A stretch of DNA of 64,000 nt from Pseudomonas sp. H1h (GCF_000633255.1 NZ_AYMJ01000031.1:186001-250000); one strand, 5' to 3'. Positions 15,909 through 26,191 are shown, counted from the stretch's first letter. Numbers and translations: made by a program. Notes: generated by a model not told the origin, from the sequence alone.

Positions 15909-17045
15909 ATGCTCAAGGGACTGCTGCGCCTGGCGCCATACGCTGCGGCGCTGTTTACACTGATTTCCACCGCCCATGCCGAAGATGGCCGGCGCGTGTT
16001 CACCGGTACGTTGGGCACGATGCCGATTGTGCTGGAGCTCAACACCACGCAGCAGGACGAAGTCACCGGCCGCTACTTCTATGAGAAGTATCACCGCGAC
16101 CTGGAACTCAGCGGCTCGCGGCAAGACAGCACGTTGAACCTTGTTGAAGGTAACAACCGTTATGGCGATGACAAGCCGCTGCCGACTTTGAAGCTTAAGT
16201 CCACTGCCAACGGTTGGCAGGGCGAATGGCAAAACCCCAAGGGCAAGAAGCTGCCGGTCCAGCTGACCGAGGCGAAACTTCCTGCACCGACCGCAACGAC
16301 GCTGCCCTTTATTGCCACTTTGCCGAAGGACGATCCCTACGAGTATTTGCGCTTACAGGGGCTCAAGTTAAAACCGGAGAAGAAAGAAAACTTCATGGGC
16401 TACGACCTGCAATGGTGGACGGAGCCTGAGTCGAAGATTTCGCTGTTCAGTGTCGAGTCCGGCTACACGAAAGAAGAGCAGCGGCGCATCAACAACCACT
16501 TGCTCGGACGACTCTGGACGGAGGTTATCGACTATCACCGCTGCATGATGGATGGTGGGGAATACGCCGAGTTCGATCAAGGTGCCGCCCCTGAGTTTCT
16601 CTCGCCCGACGTGGTCAGCCTGGACATCTCCACCGGTTACAGCTGCGGCGGTGCCCATCCGGACTTCGGCAGCTCGCCGATCAACCTGGATGTCCACACT
16701 GGCGAGTTGTTGAAACTAAAGGATGTACTGTGGATTGGTGAACCCAATAGCGCGGCCACCGAATACGATCAGATGAAAGTCATGGCGCCGTGGCTGGTCA
16801 AACAGTTCACCACGCTGTACCCCGAAGAAATGAAGAAGCCCGCCGAAGACGACGGCAGTTGCGATTACACCGATGAAAGCGTCTGGGGTTATTCCAACTG
16901 GCACTTCACGCCGAAGGGCATTTACCTGGGGGCTTACTTCGCCCGTTACCAACGCAACTGCGACGACCCCGATTGGTCGGTGCTGCCGTATTCGCTGGTC
17001 AACCAGCACCGTGGAGAAGCGAAACTGCAATTGCCCAAAGGCTAA
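15909..17045 (+). CDS. Exported hypothetical protein, DUF3298-like C-terminus
   Basis: 378 residues. A signal peptide (MLKGLLRLAPYAAALFTLISTAHA) is followed by a beta-rich region resembling small lipid- or surface-associated domains (GTLGTMPIVLELNTTQQDEVTGRYFYEKYHRDLEL). The second half, with ISTGYSCGGAHPDFGSSPINLDVHTGELLKLKDVL, resembles the DUF3298/RsiV-type extracellular fold. Function is unknown; location is probably periplasmic. The stop lies three bases from the stop of the convergent gene at 17049. Confidence 0.72.
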   Translation: MLKGLLRLAPYAAALFTLISTAHAEDGRRVFTGTLGTMPIVLELNTTQQDEVTGRYFYEKYHRDLELSGSRQDSTLNLVEGNNRYGDDKPLPTLKLKSTANGWQGEWQNPKGKKLPVQLTEAKLPAPTATTLPFIATLPKDDPYEYLRLQGLKLKPEKKENFMGYDLQWWTEPESKISLFSVESGYTKEEQRRINNHLLGRLWTEVIDYHRCMMDGGEYAEFDQGAAPEFLSPDVVSLDISTGYSCGGAHPDFGSSPINLDVHTGELLKLKDVLWIGEPNSAATEYDQMKVMAPWLVKQFTTLYPEEMKKPAEDDGSCDYTDESVWGYSNWHFTPKGIYLGAYFARYQRNCDDPDWSVLPYSLVNQHRGEAKLQLPKG

Positions 17046-17048
17046 GCG

Positions 17049-18032
17049 TCACGCCAACCCCGGCGCTTCCCGCACAATGAAGTGATCCAGGTTCTCGATG
17101 TTGGCACTGAACACCCCGAACGTCTGTTCGGGGTTCTTCTTGCTCGGCACCTGCTTCAACTCCGGCGTCACGCCATAGAAGAAACAGAACAACTCCTTGT
17201 CACTGTCGATCGCGTGCTTGATCTCTTCCAGAAACGCTTTGCGCTTGCGGTAGTTGTCGATCAACTTCTTGCTCAAGTAAACGTTCACCGAATACGGCTT
17301 CTTCTTCGCCTCATCCGCCTGCTTGAACCAGACCTTCTGCTCGAAATCAATGCGAAAACTCTGGGTGTAATCCTTGATCTCCTTGATCTTGCCCCAGTAA
17401 ATCAGCCCCTTGTTGTCCGTCAGATACTCGATCTTCTTGAAGAACGAACCATAAGGCGCCGTGTGCTCGCCGATCTTCAGCGGCATACGCTTGAGCAACT
17501 CCTTGTCGGCGAAGTTCGACACAAAACACTCCACCGGATGCGCAAACACACTGGTCTTGTCCGGCGCCGTCTCACGCCCCGGCGACTCCTTGGAACTCAC
17601 CTGCGCCACCCGCACCGGATCATCCCGCAACACATCCGCCGCCCCCGCAGGCGCAGCAGGCTTGCGCACATACTCACGCCGCGCCAGCAACAACTCTGAC
17701 GGGAAATGCTCCTCCCGCCCGTCATCCACCTCACCCTCCGCCGCCTCAATCCCTGACGCGGAAGTCTTCAAACTCACATATGGACAACCCGCCACATGTT
17801 GCGTACCGGGCAAGTTCTTGAAGTGCGGCGTGCGCACGTAATTCACATTCTTGGCGTTGAACGTGCCCAACTCATTGGAAGCTTCGAACGCTGAGCGACA
17901 GGCATCGTTGGGGCACTGGAAGTGTTCCTTCGCAGAGTCGAAGGCCACCGTCTCATCGAAATTGAGATCGCGAACGTCATAGATCGACAACTTGTCGTCG
18001 AGGCTGAGGCAGTAGGCGAGATCGAATTTCAT
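17049..18032 (-). CDS. Hypothetical protein with possible zinc site
   Basis: 327 residues from an ATG at 18032; the frame extends to 18095 with a proline-rich lead that looks untranslated. I do not recognise the family. Near the N-terminus the pattern FQCPNDACRSAF followed later by HVAGCPY suggests a zinc-binding site. A low-complexity linker follows, then a basic mixed alpha/beta C-terminal half (YWGKIKEIKDYTQ, KKPYSVNVYLSKKLIDNYRKRKAFLEE). There is no signal or membrane segment. It borders the bacteriocin-like island. Confidence 0.65.
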   Translation of the reverse strand: MKFDLAYCLSLDDKLSIYDVRDLNFDETVAFDSAKEHFQCPNDACRSAFEASNELGTFNAKNVNYVRTPHFKNLPGTQHVAGCPYVSLKTSASGIEAAEGEVDDGREEHFPSELLLARREYVRKPAAPAGAADVLRDDPVRVAQVSSKESPGRETAPDKTSVFAHPVECFVSNFADKELLKRMPLKIGEHTAPYGSFFKKIEYLTDNKGLIYWGKIKEIKDYTQSFRIDFEQKVWFKQADEAKKKPYSVNVYLSKKLIDNYRKRKAFLEEIKHAIDSDKELFCFFYGVTPELKQVPSKKNPEQTFGVFSANIENLDHFIVREAPGLA

Positions 18033-18120
18033 GGTGGGGCTCGGATCCTTGAGTGGGGGAGGGGTATTAATAGCGGGAGGCGGGGCGGGTTGCACTGATT
18101 GTTTTCAGGATGATGCAAAA

Positions 18121-18145
18121 CCTGTAGGAGCCAGCCTGCTGGCGA
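18121..18145 (+). repeat. Degenerate REP element
   Basis: CTGTAGGAGCCAGCCTGCTGGCGA retains the REP layout with a changed core (CCAGCCTGCTGG), forming its own palindrome. It marks the left edge of the toxin-immunity cluster. Confidence 0.55.
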
Positions 18146-18211
18146 TTGGTGGCGTCAACTCAATCGTTGATCCCGGCAGCAACCTCGCATGACGGTATAG
18201 ATGACTACATT

Positions 18212-18445
18212 TCAATTTCCGTAGCTAGCCAGTTGGTAATCGTATTGAGGGTCGTAGAAGGATCTTCCGGTTAACGTTTCCAATTGTGCTAGCTGCTGAT
18301 AATCAAGATCGTAACCGTAGAGTTCGTCTTCTGCGTCATTCCATTTCATGATGACTTGCAGCTGCTCGATATCCTCTGCCGAGATAGGCACCTCGAAAAC
18401 CAGAGATTGGGTTGATCGATCAAACGCATAAATCACATGAGTCAT
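18212..18445 (-). CDS. Second candidate immunity protein of the ribotoxin
   Basis: 77 residues, strongly acidic and soluble. It is a paralogue of the gene just upstream (18507-18737). Shared positions include an opening AFD, an IM-x-W pattern in the middle, GYDL followed by QL-x2-LE-x-L-x-G, and a closing Y-x-P-x-Y-x3-QL. It is the third gene of a probable toxin operon, 61 bases after its paralogue. Acidic proteins are expected to neutralise a basic nuclease domain. It does not resemble my recollection of the classical colicin E3 immunity protein (Im3). The function is inferred from position and charge. Confidence 0.72.
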   Translation of the reverse strand: MTHVIYAFDRSTQSLVFEVPISAEDIEQLQVIMKWNDAEDELYGYDLDYQQLAQLETLTGRSFYDPQYDYQLASYGN

Positions 18446-18506
18446 GGTTCTATCCTTCTCTTTGGAGAGGCCGGTTTGTTCTGCTCACCGGTGTAAGAAC
18501 CATCCT

Positions 18507-18737
18507 TTACACATTGCAGCTGAGCTGGAATTTATATGCAGGGTTATAAATTTCTTTCCCCAGTAGTTTTTCCAGGGCTCCAAGCTGTTCGTGTGAGAGA
18601 TCGTATCCCTCCCAACCTTCCTGCTCCACCGTCCATCCCATGATGGTTTTTATAGCCTGATCTGAGGCACTTGGGAGTTCCTCTTCAAAAGCCAGGAAAC
18701 CACTTTCTTTATCAAATGCCTCGATTAGATAGATCAT
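18507..18737 (-). CDS. First candidate immunity protein of the ribotoxin
   Basis: 76 residues, acidic. It opens MIYLIEAFDKESGFLAFEEEL and closes IYNPAYKFQLSCNV. Its ATG overlaps the TGA of the toxin gene by four bases, the arrangement expected of a cognate immunity gene that must be made together with its toxin. It may correspond to the family named DUF7683, but I cannot check this. It is about one-third identical to the following gene by eye, and unlike Im3. Immunity function is inference. Confidence 0.78.
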   Translation of the reverse strand: MIYLIEAFDKESGFLAFEEELPSASDQAIKTIMGWTVEQEGWEGYDLSHEQLGALEKLLGKEIYNPAYKFQLSCNV

Positions 18738-19948
18738 GGTTCTACTGTCCTCGTGCCGTCCGCTGGTTTGGTTTGCGCACCAGTTCCTGGGTCATACTCG
18801 CCGAGATGGCGACCTCGTTTGTCATACATCTCGACAGTCCCGTGTTGTGAGTCCCATTCAAAAATCACTCCTTTACTGGTTTTCCACCGCTTTCTAAGCC
18901 CGCCGCCTCCTTTAACGGAAGTCTTACGATCTGTCTTGAGCGCATCCGGGAACGCTGCAAGTCCGGTCGGTGCCGGATGATATTTGTGATCAGAAACACT
19001 CACCACAATATAAACCGGCCTTACCCCCGAACTCTCCGGAAACACCAGGATGAAATCCTTGTACTCCGGCGGATAAACCGGATTCACAAGGATGTCGTTC
19101 GCCGCTTTCGTTGGTGGGTAAACCCAGATATGTGGTGCCCGCGGGGCGGCTTCGAGAGCAGGAATGCCGAGAATGTCGGAGCCGTCTACGGCGGGTGTCC
19201 AGATCAGCTCGACGCCTTCACCCAGATTCGCGACGTACTGGCTGTCGCGGGCTTCCAGTTTCACGACATCGACCATTTCCCAGTCGCGATGCTTGCCGGT
19301 GTAGAAGGCATAACCTTTGAGAGCACCGTCGGTTTGTTGCTCGATACGCAGGCGAACACGGGTGCGGGCTTGCTTGAGGGCGCGCAATTGTTCCTCGGTG
19401 TAGAGAGCGCTGTCACCCAGGCTGGGCGTCCAGAGCAAAGCGACCATGCCGGTCATGAGTGCGGCACCGGTAGCGCCGATGGTGGCACCTAGACCTAGTG
19501 TTGGCGTGACGAGTGTCGGGCTTCGAAGAGCAAGGCGCCCGAGGCCGAGTGAAACGGTATTGCCGCTGATGGTTTGCAGGTTCCGCAGCCCGGCGTCATC
19601 GATCTCACGGGTACCGAGCAAAGCGAATTCGCCGTAATCCCTCAGGCTGTCGGTCGGCACCATCCCGGAGGGATTCGAGTAATCAATGATCGCGTCCGGC
19701 AGCTTGCAAGACTTCGCGAACACGCATCCGGCCCGAACCGCCTCGTCTTTTATGACAGCGATCTGCCGGCTGCGCTCAAACGCATCCTGCCGGGCCAGCA
19801 TGGCCTCATAAGCGCTTTGCCTGGCTTCGCGCTCGGCCAGTTCGGTCGTGTTCATGAATCGGTAGGTAACGTGATGCCCGTCGCCTGAAGGTGGGTTCCT
19901 GACCCGGGGAATATCCGTTTGCCAGCCACTGATCATCCTTTCGTTCAT
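18734..19948 (-). CDS. S-type pyocin-like protein with colicin E3-type 16S rRNase domain
   Basis: 404 residues. Residues about 190-320 form a pyocin S domain (RVRLRIEQQTDGALKGYAFYTGKHRDWEMVDVV, VNPVYPPEYKDFILVFPESSGVRPVYIVVS). Residues 320-404 match the colicin E3 / cloacin DF13 cytotoxic ribonuclease. Visible matches are KYHPAPTG, GGGLRKRW, EWDSQHG and HLGEYDPGTG. The catalytic residues align as Asp366, His369, Glu373 and Arg400 with E3 Asp510, His513, Glu517 and Arg545. E3 cuts 16S rRNA in the decoding site. The N-terminal about 190 residues include two small hydrophobic glycine-rich stretches but no recognisable receptor-binding or translocation module and no PAAR. The immunity candidate follows with an ATGA overlap. 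The start is uncertain (ATG 19948 or 19936; weak ribosome sites). Confidence 0.9.
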   Translation of the reverse strand: MNERMISGWQTDIPRVRNPPSGDGHHVTYRFMNTTELAEREARQSAYEAMLARQDAFERSRQIAVIKDEAVRAGCVFAKSCKLPDAIIDYSNPSGMVPTDSLRDYGEFALLGTREIDDAGLRNLQTISGNTVSLGLGRLALRSPTLVTPTLGLGATIGATGAALMTGMVALLWTPSLGDSALYTEEQLRALKQARTRVRLRIEQQTDGALKGYAFYTGKHRDWEMVDVVKLEARDSQYVANLGEGVELIWTPAVDGSDILGIPALEAAPRAPHIWVYPPTKAANDILVNPVYPPEYKDFILVFPESSGVRPVYIVVSVSDHKYHPAPTGLAAFPDALKTDRKTSVKGGGGLRKRWKTSKGVIFEWDSQHGTVEMYDKRGRHLGEYDPGTGAQTKPADGTRTVEP

Positions 19949-20113
19949 TTTTCGGTCGCACCGGAAAGAAGCCGGGCGACGTTAACGAACGTGATGCATT
20001 GAGGCTATAGGACGGGTCTTGGATAAGGTTAGGAGTTTTCGCTGTTTGATTTGGGTGTCAGTGCAGAGTCTATTGGACGGCGAGCTTTCTCGGCACGTGT
20101 TTGATGCAATCCA

Positions 20114-20827
20114 CTATTCAGGCCTCAACCGCTCGACTCTTTTATAAAACTCAGCGGTGAACTCTTTTTTGTCGCTGGAATGATGGCAACGGCGATGGCA
20201 GTTCGGACACAGCGCAACCGTGTTGCATATGCGGTCGGTTCCGCCATCAATAAGGTGCTTAACGTGATGGACTTCGAGAAAGGGACGGCCGTTTGCGCTA
20301 GTGAATGGTGCGGTTTGGCCGCAGCCTTCACAAATGCCTTGGGAGTGCTTGAGTACCCATTTTTTTACGCTCTGGGCGCGGGCAAGTCTCACGACAGTGG
20401 AGGTCGTCTCTTGAGGGTTTAGAACACCCACGGGCGCTTTATATTGCTGAGGTGCAGTGACCTCGACCAACTGAAGCGGAGTAAATGTAATGCCCCGCTG
20501 TTCGCCTTGTCGTAATGCCTCGATGCCCTTCTTCGCGAGGATTTCCTTGATTCGTTTACTAACGCCAGAGCCAAGGTTCTTTGCCGAAACGTAGCCAGTA
20601 ATTCGCTGCAGCCCCAATTGCTCCATCACCGCAGAGATGTTCTGCATGCGGTACTCGACGGAGGAGGCACTGCGTCTGCTGAGTGGACCTTCACGCAAAA
20701 GACGGTTTTCGTCTGCCTTTTTGAATGGCTGATTTTGCTGCTCCAGAGCCAACATCTTCAGATAAGCGTCTACCGAAGCCTCTAGCTCCTCATCGCTCCA
20801 GCCAGTCTTTTCTTTCGAGGTATCCAT
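20114..20827 (-). CDS. McrA-like HNH endonuclease
   Basis: 237 residues. The C-terminal HNH domain has CxxC at 166/169 (CEGCG), the HH pair at 187-188 in LEVHHVKHLIDGG, Asn202, and a second CxxC at 207/210 followed by His211 (CPNCHRRCHH). This is the zinc-stabilised betabetaalpha-metal nuclease seen in McrA-type modification-dependent restriction enzymes. The N-terminal part is a helical region (WSDEELEASVDAYLKMLALEQQNQPF) typical of McrA-like HNH proteins. No methyltransferase is adjacent. It lies next to the ribotoxin operon, suggesting a small defence/competition island. Specificity is unknown. Confidence 0.85.
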   Translation of the reverse strand: MDTSKEKTGWSDEELEASVDAYLKMLALEQQNQPFKKADENRLLREGPLSRRSASSVEYRMQNISAVMEQLGLQRITGYVSAKNLGSGVSKRIKEILAKKGIEALRQGEQRGITFTPLQLVEVTAPQQYKAPVGVLNPQETTSTVVRLARAQSVKKWVLKHSQGICEGCGQTAPFTSANGRPFLEVHHVKHLIDGGTDRICNTVALCPNCHRRCHHSSDKKEFTAEFYKRVERLRPE

Positions 20828-21080
20828 ACAGTCGCCGAGAGTTGAAAACCCTCGGACGATACTGAGTGGCCATTACTGCTGTCTACGAAAATTCCTACAG
20901 AAAGAAGCGACTAATCTCGCGCGCTCCTACAAACCTGACCAAGCTTTCTATGTTGGGCGTTTATTAGGCACCTGCAATAGAGCTTAGTAGGCTCGTAGCA
21001 GGCTTCAATGGAAGCGGCTGTAAGTGCTGAAGAGGATTGAACGCTGTGACGTGACGTAAAAAGGGTTACCAATCGATCAT
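20828..21080. other. Gene-free stretch between HNH gene and nrdB terminator
   Basis: No convincing open frame or RNA gene is visible. The right end runs into the bidirectional terminator at 21081. Confidence 0.5.
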
Positions 21081-21110
21081 AAAAAAGCCCCGATAAAATC
21101 GGGGCTTTTT
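21081..21110. terminator. Bidirectional terminator after nrdB
   Basis: An 8-bp perfect stem GCCCCGAT / ATCGGGGC (21087-21094 and 21098-21105) has a three-base loop. It is flanked by six A and five T, so it terminates in both directions, including nrdB on the minus strand. Confidence 0.9.
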
Positions 21111-21166
21111 ACTTTCTCGATTCGCCGACTCAGGTAGCAATCGTCAAATCGTTGTGAGCGAGACTA

Positions 21167-22417
21167 TTAGTCCCAGCTCAACGCACCACCAGTCTGATAC
21201 TCAATAACCCGCGTCTCAAAGAAATTCTTCTCTTTCTTCAAGTCCATAATCTCGCTCATCCAAGGGAACGGGTTAGTCGTCCCTGGATACTCTTCCTTCA
21301 AACCGATCTGGCTCAGACGACGGTTAGCGATGAACTTCAGGTAGTCCTCCATCATCGCCGCGTTCATGCCCAATACCCCACGAGGCATGGTGTCACGCGC
21401 GTATTCAATCTCCAGCTGCGTACCCTGCAGGATCATCTGGGTCGCTTCTTCCTTCATCTCGGCATCCCACAAGTGTGGGTTTTCGATTTTGATCTGGTTG
21501 ATCACGTCGATGCCGAAGTTCAGGTGCATGGATTCGTCGCGCAGGATGTATTGGAACTGCTCGGCGACGCCGGTCATTTTGTTGCGACGGCCCATGGAGA
21601 GGATCTGGGTGAAGCCGCAGTAGAAGAAGATGCCTTCCAGAACGCAGTAGTAGGCGATCAGGTTGCGCAGCAGTTCTTTGTCGGTTTCGACGGTGCCGGT
21701 TTCGAACTTCGGATCGGAGATCGAGCGGGTGTATTTCAGGCCCCAGGTGGCTTTTTTCGCGACCGATGGGATCTCGTGGTACATGTTGAAGATTTCGCCT
21801 TCATCCATGGCCAGCGATTCGATGCAGTATTGGTAGGCGTGGGTGTGGATCGCCTCTTCGAAGGCCTGGCGCAGGATGTACTGGCGGCATTCCGGGTTGG
21901 TGATCAGGCGGTACACGGCCAGGACCAGGTTGTTGGCAACCAGGGAGTCGGCGGTGGAGAAGAAGCCGAGGTTGCGCATGACGATGCGGCGCTCGTCGTC
22001 GGTCAGGCCTTCCGGGTCTTTCCAGAGGGCGATGTCGGCGGTCATGTTGACTTCTTGCGGCATCCAGTGGTTTGCGCAACCGTCCAGATACTTCTGCCAG
22101 GCCCAGTCGTACTTGAATGGCACGAGTTGGTTGAGGTCGGCGCGGCAGTTGATCATGCGCTTTTCGTCAACGGCGACACGGGCGGAGGCGCCTTCGAGTT
22201 CGGCGAGGCCTTCGGCGACGTCGAGAGTGTTCAGTGCAGCCTTGGCGCGGGCCACGGCGGCCGAGTCAGATGCGGTGACGGCGCGGGCTTCCAGCGCTGC
22301 GGCGCCGCCGGCGTTGTCCAGGCGGTCCATGTTGGCTTCAGTAGCGTGGCCGGCGTTGGCGCCTTTCACTGCTGCTACTTCACTGTCTTCTTTGTCGAAT
22401 TCGTCCCAGCTCAGCAT
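21167..22417 (-). CDS. nrdB: Class Ia ribonucleotide reductase, beta subunit
   Basis: 416 residues. It carries the diiron-tyrosyl radical subunit that works with NrdA to make dNTPs. Recognisable segments are NCRADLNQLVPFKYDWAWQKYL, the iron-ligand helices EEAIHTHAYQYCIESL and RDESMHLNFGIDVINQI, and the C-terminal tail that docks to NrdA (GGALSWD). A 75-100 residue Ala/Glu-rich N-terminal extension precedes the core, as in pseudomonads. nrdA is not next to it: the upstream gene is a DUF2790 protein. A candidate NrdR box lies 440 bases upstream (22856-22871). A strong terminator follows. Confidence 0.96.
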   Translation of the reverse strand: MLSWDEFDKEDSEVAAVKGANAGHATEANMDRLDNAGGAAALEARAVTASDSAAVARAKAALNTLDVAEGLAELEGASARVAVDEKRMINCRADLNQLVPFKYDWAWQKYLDGCANHWMPQEVNMTADIALWKDPEGLTDDERRIVMRNLGFFSTADSLVANNLVLAVYRLITNPECRQYILRQAFEEAIHTHAYQYCIESLAMDEGEIFNMYHEIPSVAKKATWGLKYTRSISDPKFETGTVETDKELLRNLIAYYCVLEGIFFYCGFTQILSMGRRNKMTGVAEQFQYILRDESMHLNFGIDVINQIKIENPHLWDAEMKEEATQMILQGTQLEIEYARDTMPRGVLGMNAAMMEDYLKFIANRRLSQIGLKEEYPGTTNPFPWMSEIMDLKKEKNFFETRVIEYQTGGALSWD

Positions 22418-22669
22418 GACGTGTCGTCTCCTGCGTGAGGGCCTGTCGCCCCGTGTGAAACCTGATTGGATGGTTTTTCACACGGTCGTACAGACCGCGT
22501 TGGATCTTAAGGAATCGTTTTTTGCAGCAGCTAAGGCAGGCAATAAAACAGAATTTTGTACGGGTTTCCGAGAGCCTCTGACGGGCGCAGATCAGCGTTG
22601 ACGCTGCTGCGGGGCTTCAGAATGGCTTTGATCCCTGTAAGGGAATATTGCTGACCCGATTAGGGCGGC

Positions 22670-22675
22670 ATTATA
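22670..22675 (-). promoter_or_regulatory. Possible -10 element for nrdB
   Basis: On the minus strand the hexamer reads TATAAT followed by a GC-rich stretch (GCCGCCC). No good -35 is seen at the right distance, so it may depend on an activator or be fortuitous. It would give a leader of about 250 bases. Confidence 0.35.
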
Positions 22676-22855
22676 GGGAAAAAAACACGGGCGTGGGGGA
22701 GGGCGAAACACCGCAGGGCGTTCGATCGGCCGGGTGATTTCGATCGGAGCGAGGGTTTACAGGGCTTTCGCTGGGGTTGGCCCGCGAGAATTTTTTTTCA
22801 TTAATTTTTTTGCGAGGCTTTGGTTGCTCAAGAAATGAGCAAAAAACCGGGTTTT

Positions 22856-22871
22856 TCACTATATCTTGTGT
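22856..22871. promoter_or_regulatory. Candidate NrdR box upstream of nrdB
   Basis: The minus strand reads ACACAAGATATAGTGA, a close match to the recalled NrdR consensus ACACWATATATWGTGT. An inverted repeat GCTCA-AGAAA-TGAGC is centred about 31 bases nearer to nrdB (22826-22840), the usual spacing between paired NrdR boxes, though its match is weak. The long 22418-22981 gap otherwise holds no gene. Confidence 0.55.
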
Positions 22872-22981
22872 TTTGCAACCCTTTTGAGCGACTCAAGACA
22901 CAACTGAGCCCGACCGAAGCCGGGCTGGAATCGACCCTCAAATGAGGCGCTGAGTGATCCGATTCGGTGCAGTCTCAATCA

Positions 22982-23242
22982 TCAATTAGTGCAGCCGTTA
23001 CCCATGACGCTGTAACGCAGGATGTGGCGCTGACCCTTGGAATCGTCGTATTCCATTTTCATCGGAACAACTTCGCAGACGTTTGGAACTTCGCTCATGG
23101 AAACGACGTTGGCGATGTCCAGGTGGGTCGAGTAAGTGTATTCCTCGATAGCCGGTTGTTGCTGTGCGACATCAGTCGGGACCTCGTCTGCCATGGCGGT
23201 TACGCACAGACTGCTGAGGGCCAGAACCAATAAAGCTTTCAT
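22982..23242 (-). CDS. DUF2790 small periplasmic protein
   Basis: 86 residues. A signal peptide (MKALLVLALSSLCVTAMA) is followed by a short mature domain ending in LRYSVMGNGCTN. The pattern YSTHLDIANVVSMSEVPNVCEVVPMKMEYDDSKG fits the DUF2790 family, common in Pseudomonas as multi-copy, often copper- or stress-linked genes of unknown role. Two Cys in the mature part could form a disulfide. The start was chosen for AAAGGT upstream and the signal peptide. Confidence 0.85.
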   Translation of the reverse strand: MKALLVLALSSLCVTAMADEVPTDVAQQQPAIEEYTYSTHLDIANVVSMSEVPNVCEVVPMKMEYDDSKGQRHILRYSVMGNGCTN

Positions 23243-23281
23243 TTCAAATTTACCTTTTTGAGGTCGAGTGGGGTCACGCAA

Positions 23282-23706
23282 CCTTTTTAGGGTTGCGTGT
23301 GGAACTTCTTCGTTTGCAGTTATTACTTGAGAGCTGGATTAACGGCCTTCGTGGGGGCTGTAACGTTGTTAATCGGTTTGCCTTGTCGGCGATGCGGATT
23401 TTAGGGAGGTGGGGTGGGGGTAAACAGAGCGGGTTTTGATAAACACCTTTGGCAGATTTGGTAACAATCCCTTGAGATGGAGATTGATAACCGGGTGTTT
23501 TGTCTGTGGGGCCGAGTTGTCTGAATCGCTTGCAGGCAAGCTCCCACAGGGGGTCTGTGGTGTTTGGGGGATCGGCTTAAGGCCTGGGTGCGGGGTAGGT
23601 GGATATTTTGTAGGGGCTTGTTACTACCATCGTCGAATGGTTCTATGGGGCCGGCCCGGCTACAACGGGGTCATACAAAAACAACTATTCCACCGAGGTA
23701 AGAAAG
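23282..23706. other. Gene-free upstream region of acs
   Basis: No convincing gene. It contains a diverged REP-like sequence, TCGCTTGCAGGCAAGCTCCC, near 23526-23545 and presumably the acs promoter. Confidence 0.5.
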
Positions 23707-25662
<1,956 letters not shown>

Positions 25663-25683
25663 GTAGAGCGTCTGAAAAGAAGA

Positions 25684-25718
25684 AAGCCCCGTCCGGTGTA
25701 TGCCGGGTGGGGCTTTTT
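25684..25718. terminator. Terminator after acs
   Basis: AAGCCCC-GTCCGG pairs with CCGGGTGGGGCTT across a short loop and is followed by a run of T (TTTTTT). Confidence 0.85.
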
Positions 25719-25752
25719 TGTATCTGGAGTTTTTGTGGTGGCTGGGCTGGCC

Positions 25753-25841
25753 TCTTCGCGAGCAAGCCCGCTCCCACAGTTTGACTGAGTACCTTCAGAC
25801 AAAATGCAGACCCCTGTGGGAGCGGGCTTGCTCGCGAAGGC
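25753..25841. repeat. REPIN
   Basis: TTCGCGAGCAAGCCCGCTCC and its inverted copy GGGAGCGGGCTTGCTCGCGA face each other across about 40 bases, between acs and aotJ. Confidence 0.9.
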
Positions 25842-25970
25842 GATCTGTCAGGCGCCGGTGCAGTCCGCTGTCGGAATCCAAACCGACCCAACCAATAATT
25901 ATCGATTTCTCGCGCAAGGCCTTTCCCGCTGTTACCCGCCCTCATCCGAGTAACCAAATGTGTAACCGCC

Positions 25971-25987
25971 CGCCCCGCGGCGGGGCG
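25971..25987. other. GC-rich palindrome upstream of aotJ
   Basis: CGCCCCG-CGG-CGGGGCG is a perfect 7-bp stem with a 3-base loop. No T-run follows. The rest of 25842-26389 holds no gene other than the aotJ control region. Confidence 0.5.
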
Positions 25988-26191
25988 AAGGGAAACGCAA
26001 CGCCCCGTTTTAGAGCCTCAAAACCCCCGGTGAAAAATAAGACACAACGCTGCGCTTGCCGGATTAGAAGGGTTTGCGAATAATAGGCCCGCAATTTGCA
26101 GCATAGATCGGTTCACTGTCTTTCGCTCTTGCATGAATTTGCAAGGCTGTCAATGTGCTCAAGCGGGTTTCTCTGTGCATCTGTAATTAGT

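Noticed and set aside
19949..20113. SOS (LexA) box or P-box upstream of the pyocin-like gene
   Set aside because: No CTG-N10-CAG palindrome or pyocin P-box repeat could be found in the short upstream gap.
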